The position numbers and the translations under genes were made by a program. The notes under the pieces are model-generated. The model worked only from the letters and a program-made list of their open reading frames with translations, was not told the origin of the DNA and did no database searches. This document shows positions 27,701 through 36,030 of a stretch of 64,000 nt of DNA, piece after piece; the stretch's first letter is position 1; each line of letters opens with the position of its first letter. Location: positions 38,190 to 102,189 of the forward strand of contig CAZOGY010000001.1 of the NCBI GenBank assembly GCA_964579305.1. The letters are read 5' to 3'. This DNA comes from JBCBWG01 sp964579305. GTDB lineage: Bacteria; Pseudomonadota; Alphaproteobacteria; Rhizobiales; Hyphomicrobiaceae.

Positions 27701-27874
27701 CGCGGCACCCGATTGCGTCACGACGACGGAGACGACTGGCAGATCGATGTTGGGAAAACGGGTGATGGGCAAGGTGTTGAACGAGAACCAGCCAAGCACC
27801 ATCAATCCGATGAACAAGAGAATTGACGGGACCGGGGTGCGGATCGCCCAAGCAGACACGTTCATGCGCATCAC
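24776..27874 (-). CDS. RND efflux transporter, inner-membrane pump (AcrB/MexF-like)
   Basis: A 1032-residue pump of the hydrophobe/amphiphile efflux family: twelve membrane helices in two repeats with two large periplasmic loops. The N-terminus shows WAIRTPVPSILLFIGLMVLG. The proton-relay acidic pair is in GILVDDAIVEIEN, and the equivalent second-half helix region is VTKNAIMLIDF. It exports small hydrophobic molecules using the proton gradient, with the adaptor encoded just upstream. The start is GTG 27874 or ATG 27871/27865 (MRMNVSAWAI). The adaptor's stop codon overlaps the start region, so the genes are coupled. The substrate is not predictable. Confidence 0.94.
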   Translation of the reverse strand: MMRMNVSAWAIRTPVPSILLFIGLMVLGWFSFNTLPITRFPNIDLPVVSVVVTQSGAAPVELETQVTKKIEDAIAGISGVKHQTSNIVEGSSTTLVEFQLNTPVDRAINDVKDAVARVRAELPRTIDEPVIQRLDVVGLPIVTYAARAKTMTPQELSWFVDDVVARVLQSVDGVAGVDRVGGVTREVRIALDPDRLIALGITAGDVNAQLRATNVNLAGGRSEVAGREQAIRTLADAQSISKLKATQIAVPNGRYVRLDQIGTITDTTAEARNFATYNGEPVVGFAISRGKGASDVEVAKAVADKIIELEKANPGVQMTLIDTSVDYTQGVYHATMKTLIEGAILAILVVFIFLGDWRATLIAAVALPLSIIPAFWAMSTLGFSLNLVSLLAITIVTGILVDDAIVEIENIVRHIRMGKSAYDAAMEAADEIGLAVIAITATIIAVFVPVSFMDGIAGQYFRQFGLTVAAAVFFSLLVARLITPLLAAYFMKAHGAETAHDGFLLRQYTRLVAWSVRRKIIAVIAGLMVFAASIWSMQLLPSGFLPVEDTGRMLVSVELPPGATLDETRSVTTRLVNRLRRRPEVRGIFVSGGGILGQGGEEVRKTTLTIILTPKGERDAGIIEMKRRVASDIARTPDIRFWFMEENGQRQFQMVVSGGDGATLDKAAAAITAQMRKLPQLSLATSTAELDRPELRIIPRSDQAAELGVTTQDIAEAVRIATLGDVGPALAKLALGDRQIPIRVQLATRARADLDLIRQLRVRTASGKSVPLAAIADFVFDQGPTAITRYDRARQIILGADLAEGVALGDAVAAVRNLPAAKSLPDGVTLRQFGDAEVMAEVFAGFGKAMGAGLMMVYAVLVLLFSSFLQPVTILFSLPLSIGGAILALLVTQNAISLPVVIGILMLMGIVTKNAIMLIDFAVEQMRTGTPRNEAIVDAGRKRARPIVMTTIAMCGGMLPSALALDLGGEFRAPMAIAVIGGLISSTILSLVFVPAVFALLDGIGAWTMRRFAPRATSSNRADANKATATAS

Positions 27875-29145
27875 CGTGTCTCCGAAAGCTTGATTGGCGG
27901 GGCATCGACCGCAATCACACGGTCACCGGGCCGCAGGAAGGTGCCGGATTTTGCAATCACGCGGTCGCCGTGGTTGAGACCGCTGGTCACCGCGTAGAGA
28001 TCGCCATTTGTGATGCCGAGCTGCACCGGGCGCGCGACGACGGTTCCATCATCGACCGTCAGAACGAAGGGGCCTGATGCGTCATACATGACCGATGCAC
28101 GCGGGACTGCGATCTGCGTCGTGCGCCCAAGGATAACCGCCGCGCGGGCAAAGGCGCCGGCGCGCACCTGGTCGCTCTGGCCCAAGTCGATGCGGACACG
28201 GCCAAGGCGGGTTTCGGGATCGATCTGCGGCATCACTAAGCGCAATTGGCCGGTCACCACGCGTCCGCCGGCCAGTTCAACAGTTGCGCGCAAGCCTGAC
28301 TTCAGGCGGGCCAGGTCGGCTTCGACGACCTCGGCTTCGAGCTCGAAGGCTGCGTCTTTGGCGATGCGAAACATGCGCGTGCCGGTCTGCAACGCAAGTT
28401 CACCAACCTTGATGGTGCGTTCCAGAATGAGCCCTGCGGCAGGCGCCCGCAGCTCTGCGTTCTGGCGCTGCCAGACCAATTCGCGGCGCTTGGCGATGGC
28501 GTCGCGCTTGTCGGCTTCAGCGGCGGTTCGATCGGCCTTGGCGGAGGCCAGGCGGGCGTCAGCCGTGCGCGCGGCGGTGTTGCGCTGTTCCAAAACGCTG
28601 TCTGAGATCACGTTGCGCCGGGTCAGCGTACGGGCGCGCTCAAAGTCGCGGCGTGCCTGATCACGTTCCAGGGTGGCGCGGGCGATCTCACGGTCCGCCT
28701 TGGCGATCGCAGCCTCAGCACGGGCGATTGCTGCATCGGCTTGGGCCAAGCGGGCGTCAAGGCCGTCGGTCACCAGTGTCGCCAGGACTTGATCCTGCGT
28801 GACCCGATCACCGGCGTCGACGCGCACATCGCGCACGCGCAGGCCGTTGAGTTCGGGCGCGATGATGATTTCGCGCCGGGGCACGATCGTGCCGGTGACG
28901 ATGACACGCTCGGTAATGGGCATCCGCCGCATGGTGACGACGCTGACACGGGGCGTAATATCGATCCGGGTGGCGGGCGCTGGTGCCTTGTCGGACGCGC
29001 CCAGTTTGGCTGCGTGCTCGCGACCCTGCTTGATCGTGCGATCGATTGCTTCGGCCGCTGCGTGCGGAAGCATGCCGGCTGCATAGAGCGCGCCGACGGT
29101 CCCAACCAGCAGAACGAGTACGAGAAGGCTGAGCCAAATCCTCAT
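27871..29145 (-). CDS. RND efflux periplasmic adaptor subunit
   Basis: A 424-residue membrane-fusion protein. The N-terminal anchor (LSLLVLVLLVGTVGALYAAG) is followed by a lipoyl half with PELNGLRVRDVRVDAGDRV. An alpha-helical hairpin (about residues 150-230, AIARAEAAIAKADREIARAT) follows. The second lipoyl half is NAELRAPAAGLILERTIKVGE, ahead of the beta-barrel and membrane-proximal domains. It links the RND pump to an outer-membrane channel, which is not encoded nearby. ATG 29145 (MRIWLSLL) lies one base beyond the stop of the upstream TetR gene and overlaps the pump gene at its 3' end, so regulator, adaptor and pump form one operon. Confidence 0.92.
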   Translation of the reverse strand: MRIWLSLLVLVLLVGTVGALYAAGMLPHAAAEAIDRTIKQGREHAAKLGASDKAPAPATRIDITPRVSVVTMRRMPITERVIVTGTIVPRREIIIAPELNGLRVRDVRVDAGDRVTQDQVLATLVTDGLDARLAQADAAIARAEAAIAKADREIARATLERDQARRDFERARTLTRRNVISDSVLEQRNTAARTADARLASAKADRTAAEADKRDAIAKRRELVWQRQNAELRAPAAGLILERTIKVGELALQTGTRMFRIAKDAAFELEAEVVEADLARLKSGLRATVELAGGRVVTGQLRLVMPQIDPETRLGRVRIDLGQSDQVRAGAFARAAVILGRTTQIAVPRASVMYDASGPFVLTVDDGTVVARPVQLGITNGDLYAVTSGLNHGDRVIAKSGTFLRPGDRVIAVDAPPIKLSETR

Positions 29146-29146
29146 C

Positions 29147-29776
29147 CTAGGCGTCCTTTTTGCGTGCAGATCCCTGCGCGCCACCAACCGGGCGCAGCAA
29201 GGTCGCGATCATGTCGAGGGCGACGGGCAGAGCGGCTTCAACGTCAAAATCGTCGTGGACGGCGCGGCGCCAGAATAGGCCGTCGCCAATCATCATCACG
29301 GCGGTGGCAAGGACGCTGGGCGGATGCGCGGGGGCAATGCGGCCCTCTTCGATCCAGCCGATGAAGATGTTGGTGAACTCGGCGCGCACGTCTGCATCAA
29401 TCGGTTGGAAATGCTCGGCGAGCGCGGCATCACGTGTGGCTTCAAGACCCAGTTCAAGATCAACGCGGCGGATGTCGACAGGCTCATCGACCAGGTAACG
29501 TCGGGCCAACGTATGAAACGCGGCCATCGGATCATCCGATGCGGACAGTTCGGCGAACGCTGCCTTGAACTTCACTCGTTCGCGTTCACACAGCGCCGTC
29601 ATCAGATCGTTTTTGGAACTGAAATACCGATAGATCGCGGCTGGGCCGATTTGTGCCTGCCGACAGATGTGCTGGATGGTCGTGCCGCGAATGCCGTTGC
29701 GCGCGAAACAGGTCTGGGTGGCGTCCAGGATCTGTTGGCGCAGCCTTTCGTGCGCATCGCGGCTTATTTTCGGCAC
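29147..29776 (-). CDS. TetR/AcrR family transcriptional regulator of the RND operon
   Basis: A 209-residue repressor. The N-terminal helix-turn-helix reads QQILDATQTCFARNGIRGTT..HICRQAQIGPAAIYRYFSSK, a classic TetR pattern with the GxxxTT and YRYF elements. The C-terminal ligand domain resembles the TetR_C_6 type (ALAEHFQPIDADVRAEF..IGWIEEGRI). GTG 29776 (VPKISRDAHERLRQQ) is chosen because GAGGGGAA lies just upstream and because longer frames lack homology-like features. It is first in the operon with adaptor and pump, so it probably represses its own transcription and theirs. Confidence 0.9.
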   Translation of the reverse strand: MPKISRDAHERLRQQILDATQTCFARNGIRGTTIQHICRQAQIGPAAIYRYFSSKNDLMTALCERERVKFKAAFAELSASDDPMAAFHTLARRYLVDEPVDIRRVDLELGLEATRDAALAEHFQPIDADVRAEFTNIFIGWIEEGRIAPAHPPSVLATAVMMIGDGLFWRRAVHDDFDVEAALPVALDMIATLLRPVGGAQGSARKKDA

Positions 29777-29834
29777 CGACCGTTCCCCTCGCCGCTTCGT
29801 GGTGCGCGCAGTGGGACCCGCTGGCGCAAAAAAT

Positions 29835-29848
29835 AACGAGCATTCGTT
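29835..29848 (-). promoter_or_regulatory. candidate TetR operator upstream of the RND operon
   Basis: AACGAGCATTCGTT is an inverted repeat of 5-bp arms (AACGA/TCGTT) around a 4-base centre, inside an AT-rich patch about 60 bases upstream of the regulator's start. Position and symmetry fit a TetR-family binding site. No second copy was found. This is a sequence-symmetry argument only. Confidence 0.4.
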
Positions 29849-29994
29849 TTTCTTTGTGAGGGACGTAGATGCGGACTGTGGCCGGGTCAAGTCATCGCGT
29901 TTGCAAGGTCGCGCTTGCGGCCATGCCCGAACGCTCTTGCGACGCGGATCCGGCTTGCCCTTGTGCTCGCACGAAAAACCGGCGTTGGGGCCGG

Positions 29995-31446
29995 TCACCA
30001 GTCAACGGCAAGGCGCAAGACGGTGGGGCCCGGCGCTGTGGATGCGGAGCTGAGTACGGCCTTGGCTGGCGATAAGTCGCGCGAATGGGCGCCCGTCATT
30101 CGTGGGTCCGGCGATAGCCTCAGGGGCTCACCTTGCAGCGGCGCTGGGGCCAAGCCCGGCAAGACGGGTTCGATGGCGTGATGGCGCAGCGGTCGGCCGT
30201 GTGCTGGGCGCGTTGGGGCTCGTTTTTGTGCCAGAGGATTGGGGTCGGCAATCCACCCGGATAGACCGATGAAAAAGAAAAAATATGCGTGCATTACGTT
30301 CCAGAAATGGACCGTGCAGGCAATCAGGCTCAATGCGAGCAACGAAATGACCCACGCTTTTGCATACTGGTGCACTTCGGTATCAGGCGTGGCCTTGGCA
30401 TGCCGGGCCAGTGCAAAAAGAATGAATACCAGCGCGCTTGTCAGAAGTAGGAACGCGGGAATGCCGGTTTGCATGGCTATCACGAGCCAATAGGCGTCAA
30501 CGGAGTCCGATGCCATCCACCACGCGCGTTCCCAATCGCCAAGGCCAAGACCAATCCACGGATGCGCCCATACGTTTTCAAGGCCGTATTGCCAGATCAA
30601 GAGCCGATAATAGCCGGTCCATGAATCGAGCGTGAGGCCGGTTGCGATCAACGCAAAAGGTGAGCGCGTCGCGACCAGGGCCAATACCGTGTAGGCGAGG
30701 GCCGCGACTGTGACGGTCAATGCAACACGTCCCTTGAGCGTGCGGGTTGCGCGGTCCCAGACGATCAGAGCGGCCTGTGTGAACAGACACAACAGGGGCG
30801 CTGACGACAAAGCCGAGAATGTCGTGGCGGCAATCGCACTGGCGCGTTTCGTGCGCTGGCCTGTGCTTTGGCTTCCATACCAGGCCAGCGCGAAGATCGT
30901 GGCGGCAAAGGTGCCCAAGTGGATTGGGTGATCAAAAGTGCCGTAGGCGCGCGTCAGGCCCAAGCGTGTTTCGATCGCACGCGGATGAACATGGCCGGTC
31001 AGGCTTTGCAGCAGATCATGTGTGAAATGCTTCGCCAGAAGGGTTTCCGGCCAGGCGATCAAGCCCGCGATGATCACAGCCGTTACGAGGCACCCGATCG
31101 TGGCGCGCAATGTTTCCAGATCACGGACATAGGCGCGCGCGATCAGGTAGGCGCCAAAGCTCTCAAGCGCGATCGAGCCGCCGTAGACGAAACTGCCAGC
31201 GTGCGGGGCGTGGCTTGCGTAGGCATAGAGCGCCCAGCCCGCATAGGCCGCGATCAGAATGTCAAACGTACGCAAACGGGTGTTCTTGGCCGAAAGCAGC
31301 CGCACCAAAGCAAATGGAACGATGAGGATCAGGGCAACGCGATGCGGGGGAAGGCGCAATCCGGCAATGTCCGCTGACAATTCAGTGGGACACAGGAAGC
31401 TCAGCGTCAGGAGGAGTACTGGGACTGGCAAATCGCGTGTGAACAT
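29995..31446 (-). CDS. O-antigen ligase/polymerase (Wzy-like) membrane protein
   Basis: A 483-residue polytopic protein with about ten hydrophobic helices. The O-antigen ligase-type (PF04932) periplasmic loop region reads TGLTLDSWTGYYRLLIWQYGLENVWAHPWIGLGLGDW, including the G.G..W motif and Arg expected for glycan polymerases. The C-terminal 75 or so residues are Arg/Pro/Ala-rich and non-membrane. ATG 31446 (MFTRDLPVPVLLLTLSFL) is chosen. It follows the glycosyl-phosphotransferase gene on the same strand by 68 bases and probably polymerises the repeat unit that enzyme starts. Confidence 0.82.
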   Translation of the reverse strand: MFTRDLPVPVLLLTLSFLCPTELSADIAGLRLPPHRVALILIVPFALVRLLSAKNTRLRTFDILIAAYAGWALYAYASHAPHAGSFVYGGSIALESFGAYLIARAYVRDLETLRATIGCLVTAVIIAGLIAWPETLLAKHFTHDLLQSLTGHVHPRAIETRLGLTRAYGTFDHPIHLGTFAATIFALAWYGSQSTGQRTKRASAIAATTFSALSSAPLLCLFTQAALIVWDRATRTLKGRVALTVTVAALAYTVLALVATRSPFALIATGLTLDSWTGYYRLLIWQYGLENVWAHPWIGLGLGDWERAWWMASDSVDAYWLVIAMQTGIPAFLLLTSALVFILFALARHAKATPDTEVHQYAKAWVISLLALSLIACTVHFWNVMHAYFFFFIGLSGWIADPNPLAQKRAPTRPAHGRPLRHHAIEPVLPGLAPAPLQGEPLRLSPDPRMTGAHSRDLSPAKAVLSSASTAPGPTVLRLAVDW

Positions 31447-31514
31447 GGGCCTGGCACGTGTTTTGGAACGGCGCGCACGAAGCAGGCGTGGGCGATCCGT
31501 TGGTCGCTGCGAGA

Positions 31515-32999
31515 TCAAATGGCGTTGTGGCCCTTGATCACCGCCTTGATCGTGCGCACCATGATCATCAGGTCGAGGCCAAGCGACCAGTTCTCGATGT
31601 AGGTCAGGTCATCGGCGGTGCGTTGCTGGATGGAACGCGGGCCAATGACGGGTCCGCGATGGCCACGAATTTGCGCGAGCCCGGTGATACCCGGTTTGAC
31701 TTGATGGCGTCCGGCGTAGCGCTCGTATTCCCGGCACCAGGCATCATCGTGGGCCAGTGCATGGGGACGCGGGCCGACGAGAGACATTTCACCGCGGATC
31801 ACGTTCATGAGCTGGGGGAGTTCGTCCAGGCTCGTGCGCCGTAAGAAGCCGCCTACACGCGTGATGCGTTGATCGTGGCGCCGGGCTTGTTCGACGTTTT
31901 CTCCGTCCTCCAGAACGGTCATCGTGCGGAACTTGAAAACGTTAAATGTCTGACGGTTGTGGCCGCGACGACGTTGGCGAAATAGCACCGGACCGCGGCT
32001 GTCCAGTTTGATCGCGATTGCGATGACCAGCGCCAACGGCATGGCCAGCAGGCACAACAGCCCGCCCAGCAGCAGATCTTCCGCGCGCTTTATGATCAGG
32101 CTCCAGCCTTCCAGCGGCTTGCGCTTGACGTCCAATAGGCCAACGGGGCCAAGAGCGGACACGCGATGGACTTGACGGGGCGCGATCAGGTCGGTGGCCA
32201 GGTGCGTCACGATGTGGACGCTCGCTGGGGCCGGTTCCAGCCCGCGCGCAATGTCGGCGATGCGGCGGTCGGCCGTTGCGGGAAGTGCAATGATGATCTG
32301 GTCGACCGCGCCGGACCGGGCGGCTGCGATCAGGTCGTCCAGGTCGCCAACCACAGGCGTTTCGGCATCGGCGGGGGCGCGCAGGTTTTGACGATCATCA
32401 TACGTGCCCGCGAAATGCATGCCCACCGGCCCGCTGAGGAAATAGTCGCGAACGCGCAAGGCCAATGCGCCACGTCCGTAAATGGCGACGGTTTGATCAA
32501 AGCTGCCATTTACGGTCAGCGATTGCATGATCGGGCGAAAGATCAGCCGCGCGGCCGTCAAACCAGCGAAGCTGCAAAAAAACCATTGAATATACCAAAT
32601 GACGCTCAAGGGCGCGCCCGAGGCGACCCGCGGTGCGAAACCAAAAACGACCAGCATTGCCACGGCCAGCACAAAACCGACATGGAACGAGATCAGCGGC
32701 AAGTTGTGGAGTTTGCGCGTGTCGTAGTAATCCCATTGGCGCAGGCACTGGATTGCGATCAACGCGGCCAGAAAACCAGCAAGCAGGGTGGACGTCGCGC
32801 TTTCGACAAAGGTGACATCGCGGTGATGCAGTGCGGCTGAGAGCAGGGCGGCGGTGACGATCAAGACTGCATCCAAACCGGCGACGATGTCGACGGCGAC
32901 CTTGCGGGACAGCGTAAAGCGCTTGGCGGCATTTGTGCGCGCGGCCAAGTCATCGGTCAGAATTTCAGATTGCGTTTCGCAATTCGACAGGTAAGCCAC
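31515..32999 (-). CDS. undecaprenyl-phosphate glycosyl-1-phosphate transferase (WbaP/WcaJ-like)
   Basis: A 494-residue initiating enzyme of polysaccharide synthesis. Four N-terminal helices precede a CoA-binding-like domain with [15 protein letters not shown] fifth segment ([24 protein letters not shown]) leads into the catalytic bacterial sugar-transferase domain with [34 protein letters not shown] and [11 protein letters not shown]. It moves a sugar-1-phosphate from a nucleotide sugar to undecaprenyl phosphate. It is translated from the AT-rich region at 33000-33210 and leads into the Wzy gene. The sugar is probably glucose or galactose by family analogy, unproven. Confidence 0.92.
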   Translation of the reverse strand: MAYLSNCETQSEILTDDLAARTNAAKRFTLSRKVAVDIVAGLDAVLIVTAALLSAALHHRDVTFVESATSTLLAGFLAALIAIQCLRQWDYYDTRKLHNLPLISFHVGFVLAVAMLVVFGFAPRVASGAPLSVIWYIQWFFCSFAGLTAARLIFRPIMQSLTVNGSFDQTVAIYGRGALALRVRDYFLSGPVGMHFAGTYDDRQNLRAPADAETPVVGDLDDLIAAARSGAVDQIIIALPATADRRIADIARGLEPAPASVHIVTHLATDLIAPRQVHRVSALGPVGLLDVKRKPLEGWSLIIKRAEDLLLGGLLCLLAMPLALVIAIAIKLDSRGPVLFRQRRRGHNRQTFNVFKFRTMTVLEDGENVEQARRHDQRITRVGGFLRRTSLDELPQLMNVIRGEMSLVGPRPHALAHDDAWCREYERYAGRHQVKPGITGLAQIRGHRGPVIGPRSIQQRTADDLTYIENWSLGLDLMIMVRTIKAVIKGHNAI

Positions 33000-33210
33000 G
33001 CGTGGTCTCCGTGTCCGATCACCGACACAGCCGGCGCGGCAAAAGGCTGAACCGCAGCCCTTTGATCAGGCGCACCGATACGCGCAGTCTCGCGGGCAAC
33101 GCTTGAGAATTCGTTTTGAAAATAGGGAATTTTATCTCAAATTATTCGTTTGTTTGTCGGCCAAAAATGCAACCCATTCTCTTTGACGGTTTGTGTTCGC
33201 CGTGTCGTAT
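33000..33210 (-). promoter_or_regulatory. AT-rich candidate promoter region for the wbaP-wzy genes
   Basis: A 210-base gap separates the chain-length protein from the phosphotransferase gene. It contains the window's most AT-rich stretch near 33108-33165 and a pair of 6-bp arms, TTGAGA (33103-33108) and TCTCAA (33135-33140). I cannot place -35/-10 boxes with certainty. Role inferred from position. Confidence 0.3.
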
Positions 33211-35583
33211 TTAAGCGCCGGCTTGTCGGGCGTCATCGTGCGTGTCCCGCCCTGGTCTGGTCGATGGGTGTGCGTCGTCAAACATATGTGTGGGCACGCC
33301 GGTGACGCTGATCCCGGCCAGTGAACCCAGCGGCACGCGCAACTGCGCCAGAGCTTGATCAACCAGTGCGCCGGGCGTTGATTGCCAGCGGACGGTCAGC
33401 ACGATCGTGTCGGCGAAGCGGGCAACCTGCGATGCGTCGCTGACCGCCAGGATCGGTGGTGTATCAATCACCACACAATCGAAGGCATGCCTTGCGGCCT
33501 CCAGCACTGATGCCAAGTTGTGTTGTTCAATCAATGTCGGAGGGCTTTGGGATCGCACTGCGGCCGTGCCGGCGGGCAAGATGTGCGGCTCGCCTTGCGC
33601 GCGGGCTGGCACAACGACATTTTGCAGTGCACAGCTACCGGCCAAGACATCGGCAAGTCCGGGCGCCAAACCGTATTGGTAGGCACGACTAACCTCGCAT
33701 GCGCGCAAATCGGCATCGATCAGACACACGGCGTTGCCCTGGATCGCCAAGGCATGCGCGAGGTTTGCTGTGATCAGTGCGCGGTCCTCATCGCCCAGCG
33801 GGGCGGCGATCATGAAGACCCGACCCAGCTTGGCGCTTGCGGCGTCGAACCCTGGGCTGGCGGGCAAGCGCGTCGCGCTGTGTGCGCTGCAATCGGCTGC
33901 CAGGGCGTGTATGGCGCGCGCGAACGGATCATGAGGCGCATCAAGGACCAGGCGCGGTCCGCGGTCGGGGTCGAAGCGATCTCGTGGGCTGATCAACGGC
34001 AGCGACGGCAAGCGTGCCAAATGGTCCACGGCGTGTGCGGGCTCGGCCGTGTCGGCGGCTAACGCGGTTTGGGGTTTGCGGGGCGCGGCCATGGTCGGCG
34101 TCAGGCCTGAGGCAGCGCGCAGCGTCTGCAGTAGGCCGAGCGCAAGCGCCACGCCAATCGCCATGGCCAAGCTGGCGACGACCGCGATTGCGGCCAGTTT
34201 TTTGCGCTTGGGCGCAATTGGATGAAGCGGCACGGTGGCGCGTTCGATAATCGTGGCATCGGGAAACTGCAGGCCCTGCGTTTCGCGGGTTTGTTTGCGC
34301 CGCGCGAGCAATTGCTCATAGAGAGTGCGCGACGTCTCCACATCACGTTGTAATTCCGCAAGCGCCCAGTTTTTGTCTTTGTTACTTGCGATTTTTGCTT
34401 TCAGGCGGACGATGCTTTGGTTGAGACTTGCGACGGTTTCCGACGCAATTTGGAACTCGTTGCGCTGATTGGCGATAATGGCCTGCACCTCGCGATGCAG
34501 TTGCGCACGGGCCTTGGCCACGTCAGCGGCGACTTGCCGTAACGCTGGGTGGAGCGGACCGTAACGGGTCGATAGCTCAGCCTGTTTGCGCACGGAGCGC
34601 GACAGACCTTCGCGCAAAAGACGTACCGTCGCACTGTTGAGGACGTCGGCCAGTTCGGTGCCATCGCCGCCGCGTTTCAATGTCTCAGAGACAAGCGACA
34701 AACGTGCGGCGGCCGCGGCCTTGCGTTCCTTGGCGCGTACCAGCGTTTCCAATTCGCGGGCAAGCTGGCGCTCCAGGATCGGTTTGCCTTCCGCATCGTA
34801 CAGGTCGTTTCGGGTTTTGAAATCTTCCAGTTTGCGTTCGGCGGCTGCAAGGCGGGTGCGCATTTTAACGATGCGATCGCTCAATAGCTTTTGCGCGCGC
34901 TGGCTTGCTGAGGCTTTCGCTTCCAATTGAGCGGCCAAATACGTTTCAACAATCGCGTCGGCAATTTCGGCGGCCCGGATGGCATTGGCGGCATAAAACG
35001 TCACCGCAATATGTCGCGAATTTCGAATACGTGCGACTTTGACGCGCTTCATGAACGCATCGAGGACTTCATCGCGCTGTTTGGTTGCGTCGTTCCATGG
35101 CGTTGCGGCCGGCTTGGAGCGTGTTTCGGGTGGCGTTGGCAGGGGCGCATTGGACGGTTGAGACAGCGCGCCTGACACGTCACGCCACAGGCTTGCGAGC
35201 CACGATGGCGCGGTGAATTCGGGGTCGGTGCGCAGTTTGAAGCGCGCGATCACCTTGAGGGCCAGCGCCCGCGAAGCCAGCACCTCCACCTCGCTCTCAA
35301 CGGCGGGTGTGTCGGCCTTCTGGTCTTGGACAACGGCGTCGATGGCGACGATCTGCTTGCGGCGTTGTTCGACCTGTACGGTCGCGGTTGCTGCGTATTG
35401 CTTTGGCAAGAGCAGGATAATCGCGACCCCGCTCGCAGAGAGGATCAGCGTCAGGGCAAGGATCAGTCGCCAGCGAGCAAGCGCAAGCCGCGCGAAAAAC
35501 TCCGGCGTAAACTCAATTGCCTGATGTCTGGCGGCGCGGTCAGGGTAGGTCACGCTTGGGTCTGGCTCACTCATATCCGGCAA
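33211..35583 (-). CDS. polysaccharide chain-length determinant with degenerate BY-kinase domain (Wzc/GumC/ExoP-like)
   Basis: A 790-residue protein. The N-terminal Wzz domain has a first membrane helix (LALTLILSASGVAIILLL) and a long periplasmic coiled-coil region (about 190-460). A second helix follows near 465-490 (LAAIAVVASLAMAIGVALALG). The cytoplasmic C-terminal domain (about 545-760) has Walker A' CLIDADLR and Walker B CVVIDTPP. In place of the P-loop SAxPGEGKST is IAAPLGDEDRALITAN (from residue 592): the catalytic Lys is gone and two residues are inserted. The Tyr-rich C-terminal tail is also missing. It probably still controls chain length but is unlikely to be an active tyrosine kinase. 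Confidence 0.88.
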   Translation of the reverse strand: MPDMSEPDPSVTYPDRAARHQAIEFTPEFFARLALARWRLILALTLILSASGVAIILLLPKQYAATATVQVEQRRKQIVAIDAVVQDQKADTPAVESEVEVLASRALALKVIARFKLRTDPEFTAPSWLASLWRDVSGALSQPSNAPLPTPPETRSKPAATPWNDATKQRDEVLDAFMKRVKVARIRNSRHIAVTFYAANAIRAAEIADAIVETYLAAQLEAKASASQRAQKLLSDRIVKMRTRLAAAERKLEDFKTRNDLYDAEGKPILERQLARELETLVRAKERKAAAAARLSLVSETLKRGGDGTELADVLNSATVRLLREGLSRSVRKQAELSTRYGPLHPALRQVAADVAKARAQLHREVQAIIANQRNEFQIASETVASLNQSIVRLKAKIASNKDKNWALAELQRDVETSRTLYEQLLARRKQTRETQGLQFPDATIIERATVPLHPIAPKRKKLAAIAVVASLAMAIGVALALGLLQTLRAASGLTPTMAAPRKPQTALAADTAEPAHAVDHLARLPSLPLISPRDRFDPDRGPRLVLDAPHDPFARAIHALAADCSAHSATRLPASPGFDAASAKLGRVFMIAAPLGDEDRALITANLAHALAIQGNAVCLIDADLRACEVSRAYQYGLAPGLADVLAGSCALQNVVVPARAQGEPHILPAGTAAVRSQSPPTLIEQHNLASVLEAARHAFDCVVIDTPPILAVSDASQVARFADTIVLTVRWQSTPGALVDQALAQLRVPLGSLAGISVTGVPTHMFDDAHPSTRPGRDTHDDARQAGA

Positions 35584-36030
35584 TCGCGGCTACGCGGTCT
35601 CACTAAGTGCCAGGCGTGCCCGGCGTGCGTTTGGGCCAGGCTCATCCTGGATCGGATTGGGTCTTTCAATCGCTTTGCGGCGATACCTTTCAGCGCTTTG
35701 GCCTGGGGCGACGTCACCAGACTTCGGGGGCGCTGTTCTGGTTTGCGCGTGCGGCAACGGCGCCGTCGCGATGGTTCACCGATTTCGACGTTCGCTACAC
35801 CGCGCAAACCATGCGCCGCGTGGAGGATTGCGACGCCGCAACGCTGAGACCGCATGAAGCGCGCGCTCGTGTTCCGTTTCAGACGTTCGCCACCAGCCGA
35901 CTGAGGGTTCAGAGCAAATGTTTGAAATTTGAGGAGCGCGAGCGGGTCTATGTTTCTCGTGTTGCTTTTGGCATTGACGTTGGCTCGCCGACCTCGCCGC
36001 AACCGGGAGGCAAACGTCAAAGCCGCAAAA
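35584..36030. other. intergenic region without a supported gene
   Basis: About 450 bases between the barrel gene and the chain-length gene, both on the minus strand. Frames across it in either direction give Arg/Ser/Cys-rich sequence with no motif or good start. It probably carries the promoter for the chain-length gene. I see no terminator or repeat. Confidence 0.45.
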
